A stretch of DNA of 64,000 nt from Progne subis subis (GCA_022316685.1 JAKJHU010000382.1:186001-250000), one strand, 5' to 3'. Numbered from the stretch's first letter, positions 10,291 to 23,535 are shown. Numbers and translations are program-made. Notes: generated by a model not told the origin, from the letters alone.

Positions 10291-12169
10291 GCTCTGGCTT
10301 TCCACCCCTCCCACGCCTCCTGCTCTGCCCTGAGCCGTGCCCACACCCGGGGCAGCCTCTGGCCGTGCTCCCCAGGGCGCCCTGGCACCCACAAACCCTT
10401 CCCGGGTAAATCCTGCCGGTGCCCTGCTTTGGGGCTGTCACTGGTGCAGAGCTGGAGCACGACAGCGGGTGACAAAGGAGGGGTTGGGATGAGCTCTCGC
10501 AGTGTCACTGCGGGGTTGTGACGCAGCTTTGGGCAAGGCCAGCTGGGAAAAGCCCATCAGGACCCGGTGGCCCTGTGCGGGTGGCACCGGCGCTGGCCTG
10601 GCCGAGAGGGACCTGCCAGGCCGCGAGTGGTGCTCCTGTGCCCGTGGAAGCTGAGGGGTCTGGGGTACCCCAGGGGGGCTGGGGACCCCGAGCTGGGGAC
10701 TGCCAGGGCAGCAGAGACGTGGGTGACAGTGAAGGGTGAGGTCACCTCTGCCGCGGTCGCGGGGATCTGTCGTGACACAGCCTGTTCTGGGCAGAGGGAT
10801 GACGGTGCCCCAGAGGCCAGGAGGAAGGAACAGCTTGAGCAGGAGCTGATTTGGGAGCTGGGCAGAAGGGCAGGAGCTGTTCCTGCAGGAGATTCCCAAG
10901 TGTCAGCAGCCCGAAGGTGCTGGAACAGCCAGTCCCACTTCCCACAGGGCACAAACGCTGCTCCTGACATGGCCACCCTGGCTGGGGACACCCACAGGGA
11001 CCCGCCTGTGCTCTGCCCCTGCCTGGGGGTGATCCTGGGGCTGTGGGATCTCACCAGAGAACAGCCCCGGAGTGGGAAATGTTCCCTGTCCCCTCCTTCC
11101 AGGCACTGAGAGCTCTGCGGGGCTGTTTGGGGAAGTGGCTGTTTTGGGAGGGGTCCCTGGGAGGGGGAAGGAGCCTTGGGAGATGTCTAAACCGACGTCC
11201 TGCTCAAAGCAGGGTCAGCCCTGAGGTCACACTGGGAAACTGTCCCTGGGAGGGGTAAAACCCCTTAAATCCAGCATTCTGGTGGCCCAGGATGATGCAG
11301 CCCCGCTCCTGGTGATGTCCACGGGCTGCAATCCGTGTGTGACTCCCAGGCTTGGAGCAGGGGCTGTGGGAGAGCTGCTGGAGAGGACTGAGACCATAAG
11401 TGGATGCACTGGGAGGTTTCTCAGGAGCAGGGTGGCTCTCCCAGGACTTCCATAGGATTTCTGTTGCTCTCCTGTAGCTCACAAGAGTTTTGCCTGGGGA
11501 AAAATAAAATCCCTTTGCTTTCAACTCTGCTGGGAGAAGCAGGGTGAGACAAGGCCGGGGTGCGCTGGGTGCCACAGCGTGGGCACAGACTGGGCCTGGG
11601 TTTCCTTCTGGGGAGGGGAATGTGGCACCTCAGGAGGGAGGCACAGAGCACAGCACACCCTGAGCCTCGTGATCCCAGCACCAAACCCCTTTTTATTTGT
11701 AGTTTTTAACGTGGAAATCTGGGGTGCTCACAGAGCAGTGAGAACCGGGGATGGACACAGGGAGCGTCTCTGGCTGCCCCTGGGGCTCCTCCATCCCCGC
11801 CGTGTCGTAGCACATCCTCTGCATTAATATTTATTTTTCTCTTATGGCTACGAAGTCTGTTTTCATGAGAATAATTTCCCACAGACCCAACAACAAATGT
11901 CAGGTTGACCTAAGGGCTGTTGTTGCCTCAATTTTCTTCGGGCTCCCTCTTGTCCAACCAGCCGGGTACAAGCTGTCTCCTGCGTAATTAGCCCGTGATA
12001 AATCATCTCCTGCCCTCTCCCCGTGCACGAGGAGCACATTCCCATGTGCTGATCCACGCTGGGGTTGTTTGTCTGTGCACTCTGTGCACTCCCTGTGCCT
12101 CAGCCGGGCCCGGCCTCGCCCGCTCCAGCTCTCTGCAGCTGCGTGGGGACGGGAATCCACAGCCACGGA
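10291..12169. other. Intergenic sequence
   Basis: GC-rich to 11.5 kb. At 11.82-12.06 kb there is an AT-richer, repeat-free stretch (for example AATTAGCCCGTGATAAATCA) that looks like a candidate conserved non-coding element. No exon is supported. Confidence 0.55.
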
Positions 12170-12345
12170 TTGCAGCAGCTCCGGGACGGGCTCAGCTGCC
12201 TGGAGAGGAGCAGGGGAGCTGTGGCTGCCCCGGGATCCCTGGCAGTGCCCAGGGCCAGGCTGGAGCAGGACACGGTGGAAGGCGTCCCCAGCGGCAGGGG
12301 TGGGATGAGATGGGATTTCAGGTCCCACCCAACCCAAACCACGCC
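12170..12345 (+). mobile_element. CR1 LINE 3' fragment
   Basis: Contains GGAGCTGTGGCTGCCCC, GGGATCCCTGGCAGTGCCCA, and CAGGTCCCACCCAACCCAAA. Several CpGs are retained. Confidence 0.8.
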
Positions 12346-12999
12346 GCGGCGTCCACGCAGACGGAGCGTGGATCTGCTGCCCGGCTCTGAGCCCGGCCCG
12401 CGGCCCAGCCTGGAGGCTGCACATCCCTTTGTGGTGCTGAGGGAGCTCCTGGCCGTGCCCACCTCTGCTCTCCAGCAGAGCAGCTCCTCCAAGCCCGTCC
12501 AGCCTGGCCTGTCCACGCTGCTGCCCCCAGGACGGAGTTCATTGAGAGCCATCCCAGACACCCGCGGCCGGGTCACGGGAAGGACAGGGCAGGGAAGTGC
12601 TGCAGTAAATACCACTATGGAATCAAATTCCTGTTTGTTTCCCATGAACTCGGTGTTTGCACAGTCAGAGCAAAGGGCTTTGGCTTTCACCGGGATGCAG
12701 CGCCGAGGCCAAGGCACCAGCTGATGCCTTTTGCAGATAATCTCAGCTGGGATCTGCTGAGCTCAGAGGTCTCCTGCTGACGGAGATGTTCCAGGTGCTT
12801 TCTGTCTCATTCCTGCCCATTTTCCAGAGCATTAGGCATGGGAAGCACTTTTCAGAACTGTTTGATAAAAGCACACAAGTGTTTCTAGTGCCCACATTTG
12901 TAGCACATTCTGGAGGCCATTGTGGCGCACAGAGAGCAGTAATTATTGCAAGCAGCAAAGCAGGGAAAGGAGGAATTTTGGTTTGCATTCAGGGCACCC
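12346..12999. other. Intergenic sequence
   Basis: The stretch 12.59-12.98 kb is AT-richer and repeat-free. I see nothing coding. Confidence 0.5.
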
Positions 13000-13462
13000 C
13001 GTGAGTCCTGGCCTGGAGCTGCTGTGGGGCTGCAGGGGTCGGTCCAGAGGAGGCCACAGAGATGCTCCAAGGGCTGGAGCCCCTCTGGAGCCAGGCTGGG
13101 AGAGCTGGGAACGTTCCCCTGGAGAAGGGAAAACTCCAGGGAGAGCTCAGAGCCCCTGGCAGGGCCTAAAGGGGCTCCAGGAGAGCTGGGGAGGGACTGG
13201 GGACAAGGCCTGGAGGGACAGGACATAGGCAATGGCTTCACATGGCCAGAGGGCAGGGCTGGATGGGAGATTGGGAATCAGGAATTGTTCCCTGGCAGGG
13301 TGGGCAGGCCCTGGCACAGGATCCCTGGGCCAGGATCCCTGGCAATGCCCAAGGCCAGGCTGGGCAGGGCTGGGAGCAGCCTGGGACAGTGGCAGGTGTG
13401 CCAGGGGTGTGGCACTGGATGGTCTCTAAAGTCCCTTCCACCCCAAACCATAATTCCATGAG
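13000..13462 (+). mobile_element. CR1 LINE 3' end, longer copy
   Basis: About 460 bp: GGTCCAGAGGAGGCCACAGA, CAGGAGAGCTGGGGAGGGAC, ATGGCTTCACATGGCCAGAG, then the usual tail to CCACCCCAAACCATAATTCC. This is one of the longest CR1 copies here. No reverse-transcriptase coding part remains. Confidence 0.9.
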
Positions 13463-14009
13463 GAGGCCCCCAAGGCTCCCTGCAGCTGGAGCAGTGGCAC
13501 CATTGGCACCGTGCCCCAGAACTGGCTGCACCTTCCCAGTGCTGCCGCTGGTTTTTCAGTGGAGCAGAGCTGCAGCCTGAGCCCTCAGCCGCTGAGACAG
13601 CCCAGGCTGAACTCCCCTTCCCCTTCCCAGCCACGCTCTGCCCCCGGCGCTGGAGCTGCTCCAGGGCAGAAGGGAGAGCAGGAATTCTCCTGGCCCCGCT
13701 CTCCGCAGGGCCGCCTCGGGAGCCAGCCGCTGGTGGAGGAGGCTCCCCTTGAGCTCTGACATATTCAAGAGTACCGAGATCTCTTGCTCTGTCACCAGGG
13801 GATCTTTGCGCAGCCCGGTAAAATCTCCGGAGGTGCGGGGCCAGGGGCGCTGCTCGCTTAATGAGCAGGTGTTAATGAGCGGGTGTTAATGAGCAGCGCT
13901 GGCAGCTCCTCTGGCAGCACCCAGGGAAGTGATGGAGAGGAAAGGACGTGCAAAGACAGGCGCTCTCCTGAGCCGGGGGTTGTGCTCTGTCCTGTTCTCT
14001 CCTGCCCGG

Positions 14010-15220
14010 GCAGGGAGGTGCTCGCCTCGAGGGAGCAGGCGGTTCCTGCTGCGCTGGGAAGCCGCGCTCTCCCTGGTTCGTGTCCGCTTTGGAGAGGGCT
14101 GGATGCGGGCTGGACGGGCGCTGCGAGCTGTCCTGAGCCGGGCCGGGGCTCGGTGTCGCTCGGAGCTGTAGCGGAGCCCCGCACACCTGGGCTGGGGTTA
14201 CCTGCCCTTCCCTGGGCACATCCCGGCCCCAGCGCTCCCCCTGCGCCCCTTCTTCCAACGCCCCGTGCTTACACCCGCCCTCGCTCAGGCTGGGTCGATG
14301 TCCCCTCCCAGAATGGTGACAGGGTGTGCGACACGGCAGTGGTGGCTGTCCCTGTGTTGGTGACAGGGTGTGGGACACGGCAGTGGTGGCTGTCCCTGTG
14401 TTGGTGACAGGGTGTGGGACACGGCAGTGGTGGCTGTCCCTGTGTTGGTGACGATGTTTGGGACACGGCAGTGGTGGCTGTCCCTGCACTGGTGACGATG
14501 TTTGGGACATGGCAGCGCAGGCTGTCCCTGCCCGGCTTCGGGGCATCTCCTGAGACTGGGAGGAACCAGCAGCAGCTTTAGGTGGGAACAGAAGCACCAA
14601 CACGCTCCCGAATGCTCCTGTTTTCCTCCCCGGGTGCGAGGAGCAGAGGCTGAAGTTTCTGGCGAGCCGGTGCTGAGCCCCGTCCTGGGGGGAGCCGGGA
14701 GTTTGCCGTGACCCGGCGCTGGCAGGAGCCGCCCTGAGCCCGCTGTAACCCCAAAGCTCCGTGTGCAGCCTCCTCGGGGAGGAAGGAGCCCGGGAGCTCC
14801 GGGAGCATCCCCCGGGCGCTCCCGGCCGTGCCTGCTGCTGGGGCCGGTGCAAGCCCGGGCCGTGGCGAGCGAGCCGCTCCGATGGCTCTGCCGATGCCCG
14901 GCGTTACCCGTGTCCCTGCCGTCGCTCCGCGGGCTGCCATCGGCCGGGCCGGGATCACACGGAGCCGCCTCGCTCCATCCCCGGGGCTGCTCCCCGTGTC
15001 CTTCCCCTCTCCCTGCAGCCCGTGTGCTCTCCCCAGGGGCTGCAGCGCAGCTCTGCTGGCTCATTTGTCGCCGATAAAGCTGCGACAACACCGCCCGGAG
15101 CGGCACTGGATGCACAGAGGCTGCGAGGGTTTGTTCTCTGCCAGCCTCCGCACGGCACCCAGCGCTCGGGCTGGCATCCCAGAGGGACACGAGCCTTGGC
15201 AAAACGGGAGCAAGGTGCCA
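14010..15220. promoter_or_regulatory. CpG-rich block, function unknown
   Basis: CpG dinucleotides are frequent in 14.0-14.2 kb and 14.6-15.2 kb, with a minisatellite between the two parts. Density is highest around 14.80-14.96 kb (for example GGGCCGTGGCGAGCGAGCCG). It could be an orphan CpG island or simply GC-rich avian DNA. No open frame here has splice sites or family motifs. Confidence 0.4.
14314..14508. repeat. 44-bp minisatellite
   Basis: About 4.5 copies of a unit containing GGTGACAGGGTGTGGGACAC and GGCAGTGGTGGCTGTCCCTG. The last copies diverge to GGTGACGATGTTTGGGACA. Confidence 0.95.
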
Positions 15221-16339
15221 GCGGGGTCCCAGGCTGATCTCCCCGGTCACAGCTCCTCCGAGCGTCCCAGCCAGGGGCAGGGAACGTGGCAAGGCACCGA
15301 GGAGATGTGGGGCACCGCGATGCCTCCAAAATCCTCATTCTCTCCCCTGCCAGGATGCAGGCAGGGAAAAGGCAGGATTCAGCTCCCTGACTGTGAGGGA
15401 TGCAGCGCCAAACTCCCCACTCCTGCTCCCGGAGCTCCCACCATCCCTGCAACGGGCACTCGGAGGTTTGGGTTAGTGGGAACGGGGGTACTCGGTCCAA
15501 GGCTGGGCTCGGCAGCTTCTCCGAGCCTGGCTTGGAAGCGCAACGTGCGCATCAGCTGCTCCTGTGAGCTCTGCGTTCCTGGGTGCGTGTTGCAAACATC
15601 TGGCAGGCCGTTGTTTGTTTGTTTTTCCACCTCGCACACATTTTCGTCATTTCTGCCGGGGACGCTCGGGGAGGCCGCGGTGCTCCGCAGGAAGCCAGTC
15701 TAGCCAGGGCAAATCTGGGCTTGCTTGGGGAGGGAAGTCGGGAAGAATGAATATTTGCCCCGTGGCACCAATTTCCTGCCTAGCGTTCTCCAAAGCGCAG
15801 CTGGAGGAGGCCCGGCAGCACAGATGTGTGTGTTGTTTGGGCAGGGCTGGGAAGGAGCCTCTGCTCTTCCCCTCCTCGTGTCGGAGCCCTTCCTCCCTGC
15901 AGAATTCCCAGAATCAGCACTTTGCCGGGGAGCTCCTCTCCTCGGGAAACACCGGCCCATTATTCGGTTTACTGGCCCGCCAGGGGCTGATGCAATGGAT
16001 GGGTTGGGAGGTGCGGCAGCTCCGGCCTCTGCCGGGATCCCAGAGCCCCCTGGGCTGGGCAGGCACCTCCACACTGCTGGAGCTTCAATTGGCAGTGGCT
16101 TTTAAAGATCGCCTCTAGGAGGGTGATGAGTGGTAGCTCAGTGCCATGTCCACTGCTGACATCCCTGTGGGGTGGGAGGGCACGGGAATTGCTGCTTGTT
16201 GCAGTGTAGATACAGTAATAACAAAAAACCCACCCTAAACCTGGTTTGTTTTAAATGTGCCCTGTCTGTGACTGGAATTTTGTTGTGGGCTTCATGTCAA
16301 AGGCTTTAGATGCCTCAGGCTTGGCGTGTGTCAGGTTCT
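15221..16339. other. Intergenic sequence
   Basis: GC-rich without recognised repeats. Open frames occur in several registers but none has splice signals or a recognisable domain. Confidence 0.5.
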
Positions 16340-16445
16340 ACTGGATCGCAGAACATCCTGAGCTGGAATGGACCCACAAGGATCATTGAGTCCTACCCCT
16401 GGCCCTGCACAGCACCATCCCAACATCCCAACGTATTCCATCTGA
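16340..16445 (-). mobile_element. CR1 LINE fragment, antisense
   Basis: AGCTGGAATGGACCCACAAG followed by GATCATTGAGTCC and a CCCTGCACAGCACCATCCCA segment matches the reverse complement of a CR1 3' end. Confidence 0.75.
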
Positions 16446-17011
16446 TCACATCCTGTGATTCCCACATCACAGGACAAACATCAGTAACAAAGGCTGGCTT
16501 CATGTGGCCCCAAACAAAACCTCTCATCCACAGTTCCACCTTCCTTCTAATGAAATTTATTTGAGAAAGCCTTCCTTTGTCACTTCACAGACTGCTGGCA
16601 GTTGTTGGTCGTGGTTATGGAAATGCTTTATTTGAATAGTTATGGGAACGAGTTTCAGCCCAGGGCTCGGTTTGGCTCCAGCCCCATCCCAGCAGTGCTG
16701 GAGCTGCTCTGGAAGCTTTGCATGGATGGCACCGGCCCTAAGAGGCTCAGGGTCCAGCCGAGGGCAGGGCTGTGGTGTGAGCAGGGGCAGGATTAGCTGG
16801 GGAGCGCGGCAGATTGCTCAGATTAGCTGTGCCAGGGGCACGGGCTGCGGGGAGATGTCACATCCCGTGGAGCTCCCTGATGGCTCCTGACACCGCATTC
16901 CCAGCGCACCTCGGCCCGCACGCCAAGCACGGCACCAGCTCCCTGCAGCCTCCTCCAGCCAGCTGGGATTTGTTCTGGTCTGTCAGCCCCCCAGGGCCGA
17001 GCAGAGTCAGA

Positions 17012-17100
17012 AACCCAGCCCGGTTTGGCTTGGAAGGGACCTTAAACCCCTCCTGCTTCCCCCCTGCCCTGGGCAGGGACACCTTCCCCAGACCAGTTTT
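17012..17100 (-). mobile_element. CR1 LINE fragment, antisense
   Basis: GGTTTGGCTTGGAAGGGACC, then CCCTGGGCAGGGACACCTTC and CCCAGACCAG. It is a short antisense tail. Confidence 0.75.
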
Positions 17101-19015
17101 CTCAGAATTTAAATCTTGCTTGCAAATCAAATACATGCTGAAATTCAAGTGCTCCCCTGATACCGATGTGGGCTTGGATTTTGTTCTTTTTTTTCCTATT
17201 AAGCCATGTGCCGTGAGAGCATAAATAATGTGACTGAGTGTCTTTGGCAGTCTGGTCATCTGCAACGTGTCTCCAGGCTTTTGAGGAGGGATAGAGCCAG
17301 GAGAGCCGTGGCTGTTGGACTGAGCGGGGCTGTGCAGAGGGGGTCATTACCTGGCTGCACAAATAAGTTGATTTTTTTTCCATCTCCCAGGGTCTGGTTT
17401 CCTTTTGCCGTGTCTCTTGTAAGGCCAATTAACGTTAATGGGAGTTGTAGAAACAGACCCGTACAGGAGAACCTCGTTAGCTCGCTCTTTCCGTGGTTTT
17501 CATTCCGAGTTGCTAAGTTTTATGGATTAGCAAGAATGCTAAAAAATATGGAAAAGCAATGCTGGCTGTTGCCATACTGAAGTGCTTACTGAGTGAACTT
17601 AATGAGTCAGGCTTGGCAATGGATTGGCAGGTCCATAAGTAACCAGACCTCTGGAAAATCCCCACCGAGGCAATCTGATCTGCCAGCTGAACAAATATCC
17701 CACCGACCTCTTCCTCTCGGACAGCGTGATTCCTGGGAAACTCTGTTCCCAGGGGAAAACCACGAGAAATTCTCACAAACTTGGCCTTCCCAACCTGCCC
17801 GAGAGGCGTTTGTGGGGGATTCACACCCAGGGGAAGGGCCAGGGGATCTCCTTGGGTCAGCAGTGCTCCAAGGATTGCTGATTTCCCGGGATAACTGCGC
17901 GTCCCAACCGCCCCCCGTCCCACTGAGCTGGGGTTTTTGTGGGTGTTGGGTATTCAAGGCAACTGTGAGAAACCTACAGCCCCTGACATCATTTCCCTGG
18001 CCTGGGGATGTTAGATTTTTCCCACGTTATGGTGGGATAAGGAGATGTGTTTTCCTTTGTGGTCTCCCAAGGGCCCCTCAGGCAGCAAAGATTCTTCCAT
18101 GTTTCTTCTTCTCCCTGTGAGTTGGAGGGAAAGTAACTGCACAGGGAACCTGGGTTGAATCTGAATGTGAATTTGCAGGTCAGACAGTGAAATATCTGAA
18201 TTTCAAGTCTATCCGTGTGGATTAATTATCAGGATCACGGGATAAATGAACGTGGTAAAGCATGAATGACAGAACTGTGATGGAGAAAACGGAGGCTGGG
18301 AAACACCCTCCTTTTTTTGGAGGGGCAAGTTTCGGAAATCTTAAATAACTGTAGGATTTAAACAGAGAAATGTCCCTGTGCAGTAACTATTTTGATATTC
18401 CCAGCTCACCTTCCCTGCCCTGTTGTTTTGAAATGAGCTCTCGGGGCTGAATTTAACATCCTTGCTTTCAAAAAACCAAGCACACAGAAGGACAAGGTTT
18501 CCTTTCTCGTTTTTACTGCTGTTTCCAGTCCAGCTCTGTAATTCTATTTTTAGAACCCTATGTTTTAATGCTGTGGCCTGAACTGCTGGGATTTCCCCTG
18601 GCTGATATAAAATAGAGGATCTGCACTTTGGTATTAGCAGTCAGCCAGGAAATCCGTGCCTGGTGCCAGAAATGGGCCTTCCTTCATAAATCTGTATTTA
18701 TTTTCATTTCCTTGTGCAGCGGTGACGTGCCAGATCAGCTGTGCTGGTGTCCTGACACGTTCTGTAGTGCCATGGAGCAGGGGAGGCTGGACTGGGAACC
18801 TGGGGACAGGCACAGCTGGGAAGCGCTGGTTTTCAGGGAATCAGGGAGGGGACTGTGCTCTGATCCCCATAAAGAACTGGCAAAAGGCACTTCCACAGGG
18901 AGCTTCACACGTTTGCAAACATAAGTGATCAGTCCTGTCTGATTGCCCTTAGCACCTTGACAGAATTCTCTTTTATTGACCATAGATTTATTACAAAAGC
19001 AGGAAAGCTGTGATA
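17101..19015. other. Intergenic sequence, relatively AT-rich
   Basis: About 1.9 kb with no recognised repeat and lower GC than its surroundings. It is a plausible place for conserved non-coding elements, but none can be shown from one sequence. Confidence 0.5.
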
Positions 19016-19019
19016 AAGC

Positions 19020-19185
19020 GGGCTGAAATCAATGGAACAATCCCTGGAAGTGTCCAAGGCCAGGCTGGATGGGGTTTGGAGCACCCTGGGACAGTGGAAC
19101 GTGTCCCTGCCCATGGCAGGGTGGAACGAGATGAACTTTAATGTCTCTCCCAACACAAACCACGCCATGATTCCATAATCCAGAG
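19020..19185 (+). mobile_element. CR1 LINE 3' fragment
   Basis: AAGGCCAGGCTGGATGGGGT, CGTGTCCCTGCCCATGGCAG and CTCCCAACACAAACCACGCC with a CATGATTCCATAAT tail. Confidence 0.85.
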
Positions 19186-19267
19186 ATCTGGATGTTCTTT
19201 CAGCTTGGCCTGTCTGAGCAAACATCTCTTTCAGCGTAAAATGGGGATTATTTTGCCAATTCATCAT

Positions 19268-19412
19268 TTCACCATCCCTAGAGGTGTCCAAGGAAGGCCT
19301 GGCATGGCACTCAGTGCTCTGGGCCGGGGACAAGATGAGGATTGGTCACAGCTTGGATTCGGTCTTGGAAGGCTTTTCCAACCTCAGTGGTTCCACGATT
19401 CTGTGATTCGAT
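19268..19412 (+). mobile_element. CR1 LINE 3' fragment
   Basis: A second CR1 copy of a different type follows the previous one in the same direction: GTGTCCAAGGAAGGCCTGGC, GGCACTCAGTGCTCTGGGCC and AGGCTTTTCCAACCTCAGTG, ending GATTCTGTGATTC. Confidence 0.85.
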
Positions 19413-19429
19413 CCACTGTCTGTGCAGTC

Positions 19430-20690
19430 TGTGAAGGAAAAAGGCTCTGTATAAATAACCTGTAATTACGCTTCTTTTTTGATCTAATTCCCAAAACTCC
19501 CGTGTCCTGTTGCTGCTCTGGCTGGTCCCTTCCTCTCCACTGGGAAGGCTTTACAGGGTAAGGCTTACGTGAAGCACTTTCTAAAGTTCTATTTTTGAGA
19601 GCTCTGAAAGGCGACACCTGTGTGGAAGTCATTGCCATCCTTAAAATAACCGGGGTGGCAGCTCCGGGCACCGTGACATTGGTGGTGAGCTGGGACACAC
19701 ATGGCACGGGGGGAGTGGGACCGGCTCTTATCAGGGTTTTAGAGCACCAGGTACCGTGGAGCTTAATCCCGACAGGGCCTCAAGGCGTGACAGCTCGATA
19801 AATATTGAATGTGCCCTTAATCTCGGGGTGGGGAGTGCTGTACCCCCAGCAGGAAGTGCTGATCCTCCCTCCGCGAGTGCAAGATACTACAGTGAGTATC
19901 TCCCACCGTATCAGCCCAGATATGGGAGGTGTACTCAGAGGGATATTGTACAAAGAGCAAACAGCAGCAGGGAGAGCTTTTGTTCTGCAGGCACGGCGCC
20001 CAGGTCAGCAGGTGACACACTGCAGAACTCCCCAAATCGCAGGCTCAGAGGCAGATCTGACTTGATCTGGAAAGGGAGGTTCTCTCCCCGGAAAGGGAGG
20101 CTTAGCGCGGTGCCCTCCTGCAGAGGAATGGCGAGAAGGGAGAGTGCCGGGACAGTGGGACACGTTGGGAGCTGCTCCCAGCGCTGGGCACCCCAAATCC
20201 CGCGGGGGGACGTGGCTCCCACCCCGCACACCTCGCGGAACAACCCACGGCCCTTCCCCTCAGCGCTGGAAGAAAGGCCAGCAGGTAAAGGTCAGGGAGC
20301 TCGGGTTTGTGTGCGTAACTCCGCGTTCTGCAGGGAACGCAAGCCCGGCTCGTGAGAGGAGCTGCAGTGTGGGATGCCAGGTTGGTTGCTGCGTGCGGCC
20401 GTGACTGATGCCCTGTGACAGCCCGTGCGTGGCGCCTGCTGCTCTGCTGGTGCAGCTGGGGACTCTGTCGCTTCTCGCCATCACCACGCGACAGCAAAAC
20501 TCTTTGGGAATGAAATTTTCTGCCACGAAATGGAGGCTCACGAAAGCACTCACGACAACCTCTGGGAAAAAAAAAGTCACTTTTACTTTATTCACAGTGC
20601 TATGAAGAAAACAGAGAATTGTGCAGTGCACGGTCCCTGTGTGGTGTGATGGGGTCCTGAGTGGCACCTTTGGCTTTAAGCCGTCAGCTG
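19430..20690. other. Intergenic sequence
   Basis: Unique-looking, moderate GC. CpGs are enriched at 20.05-20.35 kb. No exon is supported. Confidence 0.5.
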
Positions 20691-20694
20691 CTGC

Positions 20695-21205
20695 ACTTTA
20701 AGATGGACCCACAGAGTGTGGCAGCAGCCTGAGTCCCTGCAGGAGCCCCCAGGTCCAGCCCGAGCTCCCAGCAAGGCTTGGCCTTGCACAGTGATGAGAT
20801 CACAGCACCCCTGAGGCTGACAAAGCCCTCCCAGAGCATCGAGTCCAGCCTGTGCCCGATCCCCACCTTGTCACCAGCCCTGGGCACCGAGTGCCACCTC
20901 CAGCCCTTCCTTGGACACCGCTGGGAATGGGCACTCCAAACGTCCCTGGGCAGCCCCTGCCAAGGCCTGAGCTCCCTTTCCATGGGGAAATCCCTGCTGC
21001 TGTCCACCCTGAGCCTCCCCTGAGGCCGTTCCCTGTCCTCCTGTCCCTGTTCCCTGGGAGCAGAGCCTGACCCCCGCCCCGGCTGTCCCCTCTGTCAGGA
21101 GTTGTTCAGAGCCCCAAGGTCCCTCCTGATCCCCCTTTTCTCCAGGATGAGCCCCTTTCCAGCTCCCTCAGCCCCTCCTGGTGCTCCAGACCCTTCCCAG
21201 CTCCC
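20695..21205 (-). mobile_element. CR1 LINE, long antisense copy
   Basis: About 500 bp of antisense CR1, including TCCAGCCTGTGCCCGATCCC, ACCTTGTCACCAGCCCTGGG, TTTCTCCAGGATGAGCCCCT and TCCAGCTCCCTCAGCCCCTC. It lies further into the element than the other copies, but no coding frame is intact. Confidence 0.85.
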
Positions 21206-23535
21206 TCATCCCCCTCCCAGGAGTGACTCTGGATGCAGTCACTGTTACCATTCCCTGGGGAGCAATTCCCTGTGACATATCTGGGCCACCTTTGGCGTTC
21301 CCTCCCTCACACCCTGGTGGCTGCAGGCTGGGGCTGAACCTCCTCCCAGGCTTCCTGCACTGCAGCATCCCGTGGCAGGGCCGGGCTCGGTGCGCGCTGG
21401 GGACCTCTTCAGAAACCCTCTGGCAAAGTTGTTATTGCCATGGCGTGTCAACACGGCTTCCAAACGGTGGCTGCAGGTCACCAGAGATGGGGACAAAGCT
21501 GCTGGTGCCATGTTGTGTAAACAGGAAGAAAATCTGCCTGTTCCCTGGGTGACTCCATGGTGACTGGGAAACACTGGCCCATTTCACAAGCCTCCCCTGC
21601 CTCTCACGGGTCGCACACACTGTTTGCTTTCCCCAGGAGCCACGGACACCTCTCTCTGTGCCTCTGACAACAGTCACAGCTGCTGGGGCTGGAGGGACTT
21701 TAAAGTTGTTCAGGGACTCCTGGCAGGGAGACCCCACTCTTCCTCCCAAACACCTCAACAGCTCTGGGCCTTCTGCTGGCAGCTGTGCCAAGGTCTTTAA
21801 TAGCTTTTATTTGGGATAAATCACAAAGAAACCTAAAGATTTTAAAGCCATATTATCTAAAATCTCCTTTCTTACACCATTTAGGATGCTTTGAAACAGC
21901 AAACGGCTTATGGAAACCATCACTTGCTGACAGATTCACAGGAATGAGGGCAAAGTTTGTGATGCTGAGCAGCGCTAGAGGAGCCCCAAAAGAACCACCC
22001 TGAGGGGTCTGCAGCCCCCTGTGTAGCGTTCTGTTGCAGAGCCCTCAGATACCAGCCAGCACGGGGAGGAGGTGGCTGCCAGCTCCTGCACCTCACTGGG
22101 CTCCACAAGCTGCCAGCTCAGCTGGCCTCGAGCCATGGGTCACCTCAGGTGGCCATGGGTCACCTCAGGTGGCCTCAGGACACGACGGTCGAGCTCTTGG
22201 TTAGGGCAATACAGAGGCAGAGCCAAGTCCAACTCCTTTGGCATCACTTCCCCCAGTATCTACCTTTAAACACCAGAAATAACCATTGTTGCACTTCAAT
22301 AAACATTCTCTCTGTTTGGATGTTAGCTGGGGTCTTGCCCTTGCTCCTTTTGAGGTCAGTGGGTTTGACAGATGAGGAAGCAGGTTCTAAAGCAAAGCAA
22401 GAAAAAATCTTATTCCACCTTATTTTCATCCCAGTTCCGCACATATTAAGGGCAGGGCTGCTTTTTAGCAAGTCTGTTGTAGCAACAACCTGCAATCAAC
22501 ACACACGTGCTGTTATCTCTTCATGGGAGATAAATTTTAATTGTCGGACCATGCCATGGAAATGCAACATTCGCATTTTCCTATCAGGATGTGCCAGGAC
22601 AGTGCAGGGCAACCGCAAAGCAGGAGTGGGGCACTAAGGTGAGGGGGAGGAAGGAGCAGCCTGACCTCCTGCCAGGCGCCGTATGCTGCTGTTTAGAAGG
22701 GTTTCAAAGGGCACGGAGAGGAGCCCAAGCAAAGCTCCAGAACTGTGTCACCGGTAAATACCATAATACAGGGCAGGTCTCAGGGCTTGCAAAGGCTCTC
22801 CTCACTAGGCCTTATTTGTATGGCTAATCCCATTCCCTTCGTTGCTGGCTGGCAGACCCAGGGATTGTTTTTGCACGCTGGATCTCAGGATGATGCACAC
22901 ACACTGATCTTGCCCCCTGGATTCAAGTGAGCCCCACCATCCTCCCTGGGATGCTCCATCCTCTGAACATCCTGGCTTCCTTCAGTTGTGTTTTCTCTTT
23001 ATCTTTTCCTGTTTTACAGTGACTCCACAGTTCCTTCATCGCTGCCTGGTGTTTCTTCCAGTAACTCACCAAGGCTTTAACATCTGCCTTGTTTCATCCA
23101 TCCTTGTCCCCTTCCAGAGGGGAGGGCTTTGTGTGCAGTTTCTGTTTTGGCAGGATTTTCAGGTTTATTTTATTTATTTTTTTTTTAAGCCAGCAGGAGG
23201 AACGTTTCCCTCCCTCCAGCTCCTGTGTTTAAATTAGGAAAGCGCACATCGCTGGTGGCTGGGGGGAACAGGGAAGATTGATGGGGTTTCTGCAATCCCA
23301 TGGGAGTTCCCTGGCAGGCTCCTGGGAAACTGCTGAGTCCTGCAGGGATGAACCTCGCCCTCATGGTAACAGTTCTGTTTTGCCTGAGGAGCCATCAGGA
23401 GTGCCACCATCATTGTCATCCAGGAGCATTAGATTTTAGAGATATGCCCTTGAATGCTTTAAAAATAGAGAACAAAACCTCCAACCCCTCTGCACTATCT
23501 CCCAAGGGACTGGGCTCTGCTTGGATGTTTTGAAA
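21206..23535. other. Intergenic sequence
   Basis: Mixed composition. A 20-bp duplication (CCATGGGTCACCTCAGGTGG twice near 22.13-22.17 kb) is the only local repeat seen. No exon is supported. Confidence 0.5.

Noticed and set aside
14285..15703. Open frames of 290-335 codons in a CpG-rich block
   Set aside because: GC-rich DNA has few stops; the frames overlap on opposite strands, include a minisatellite and show no domain or splice context.
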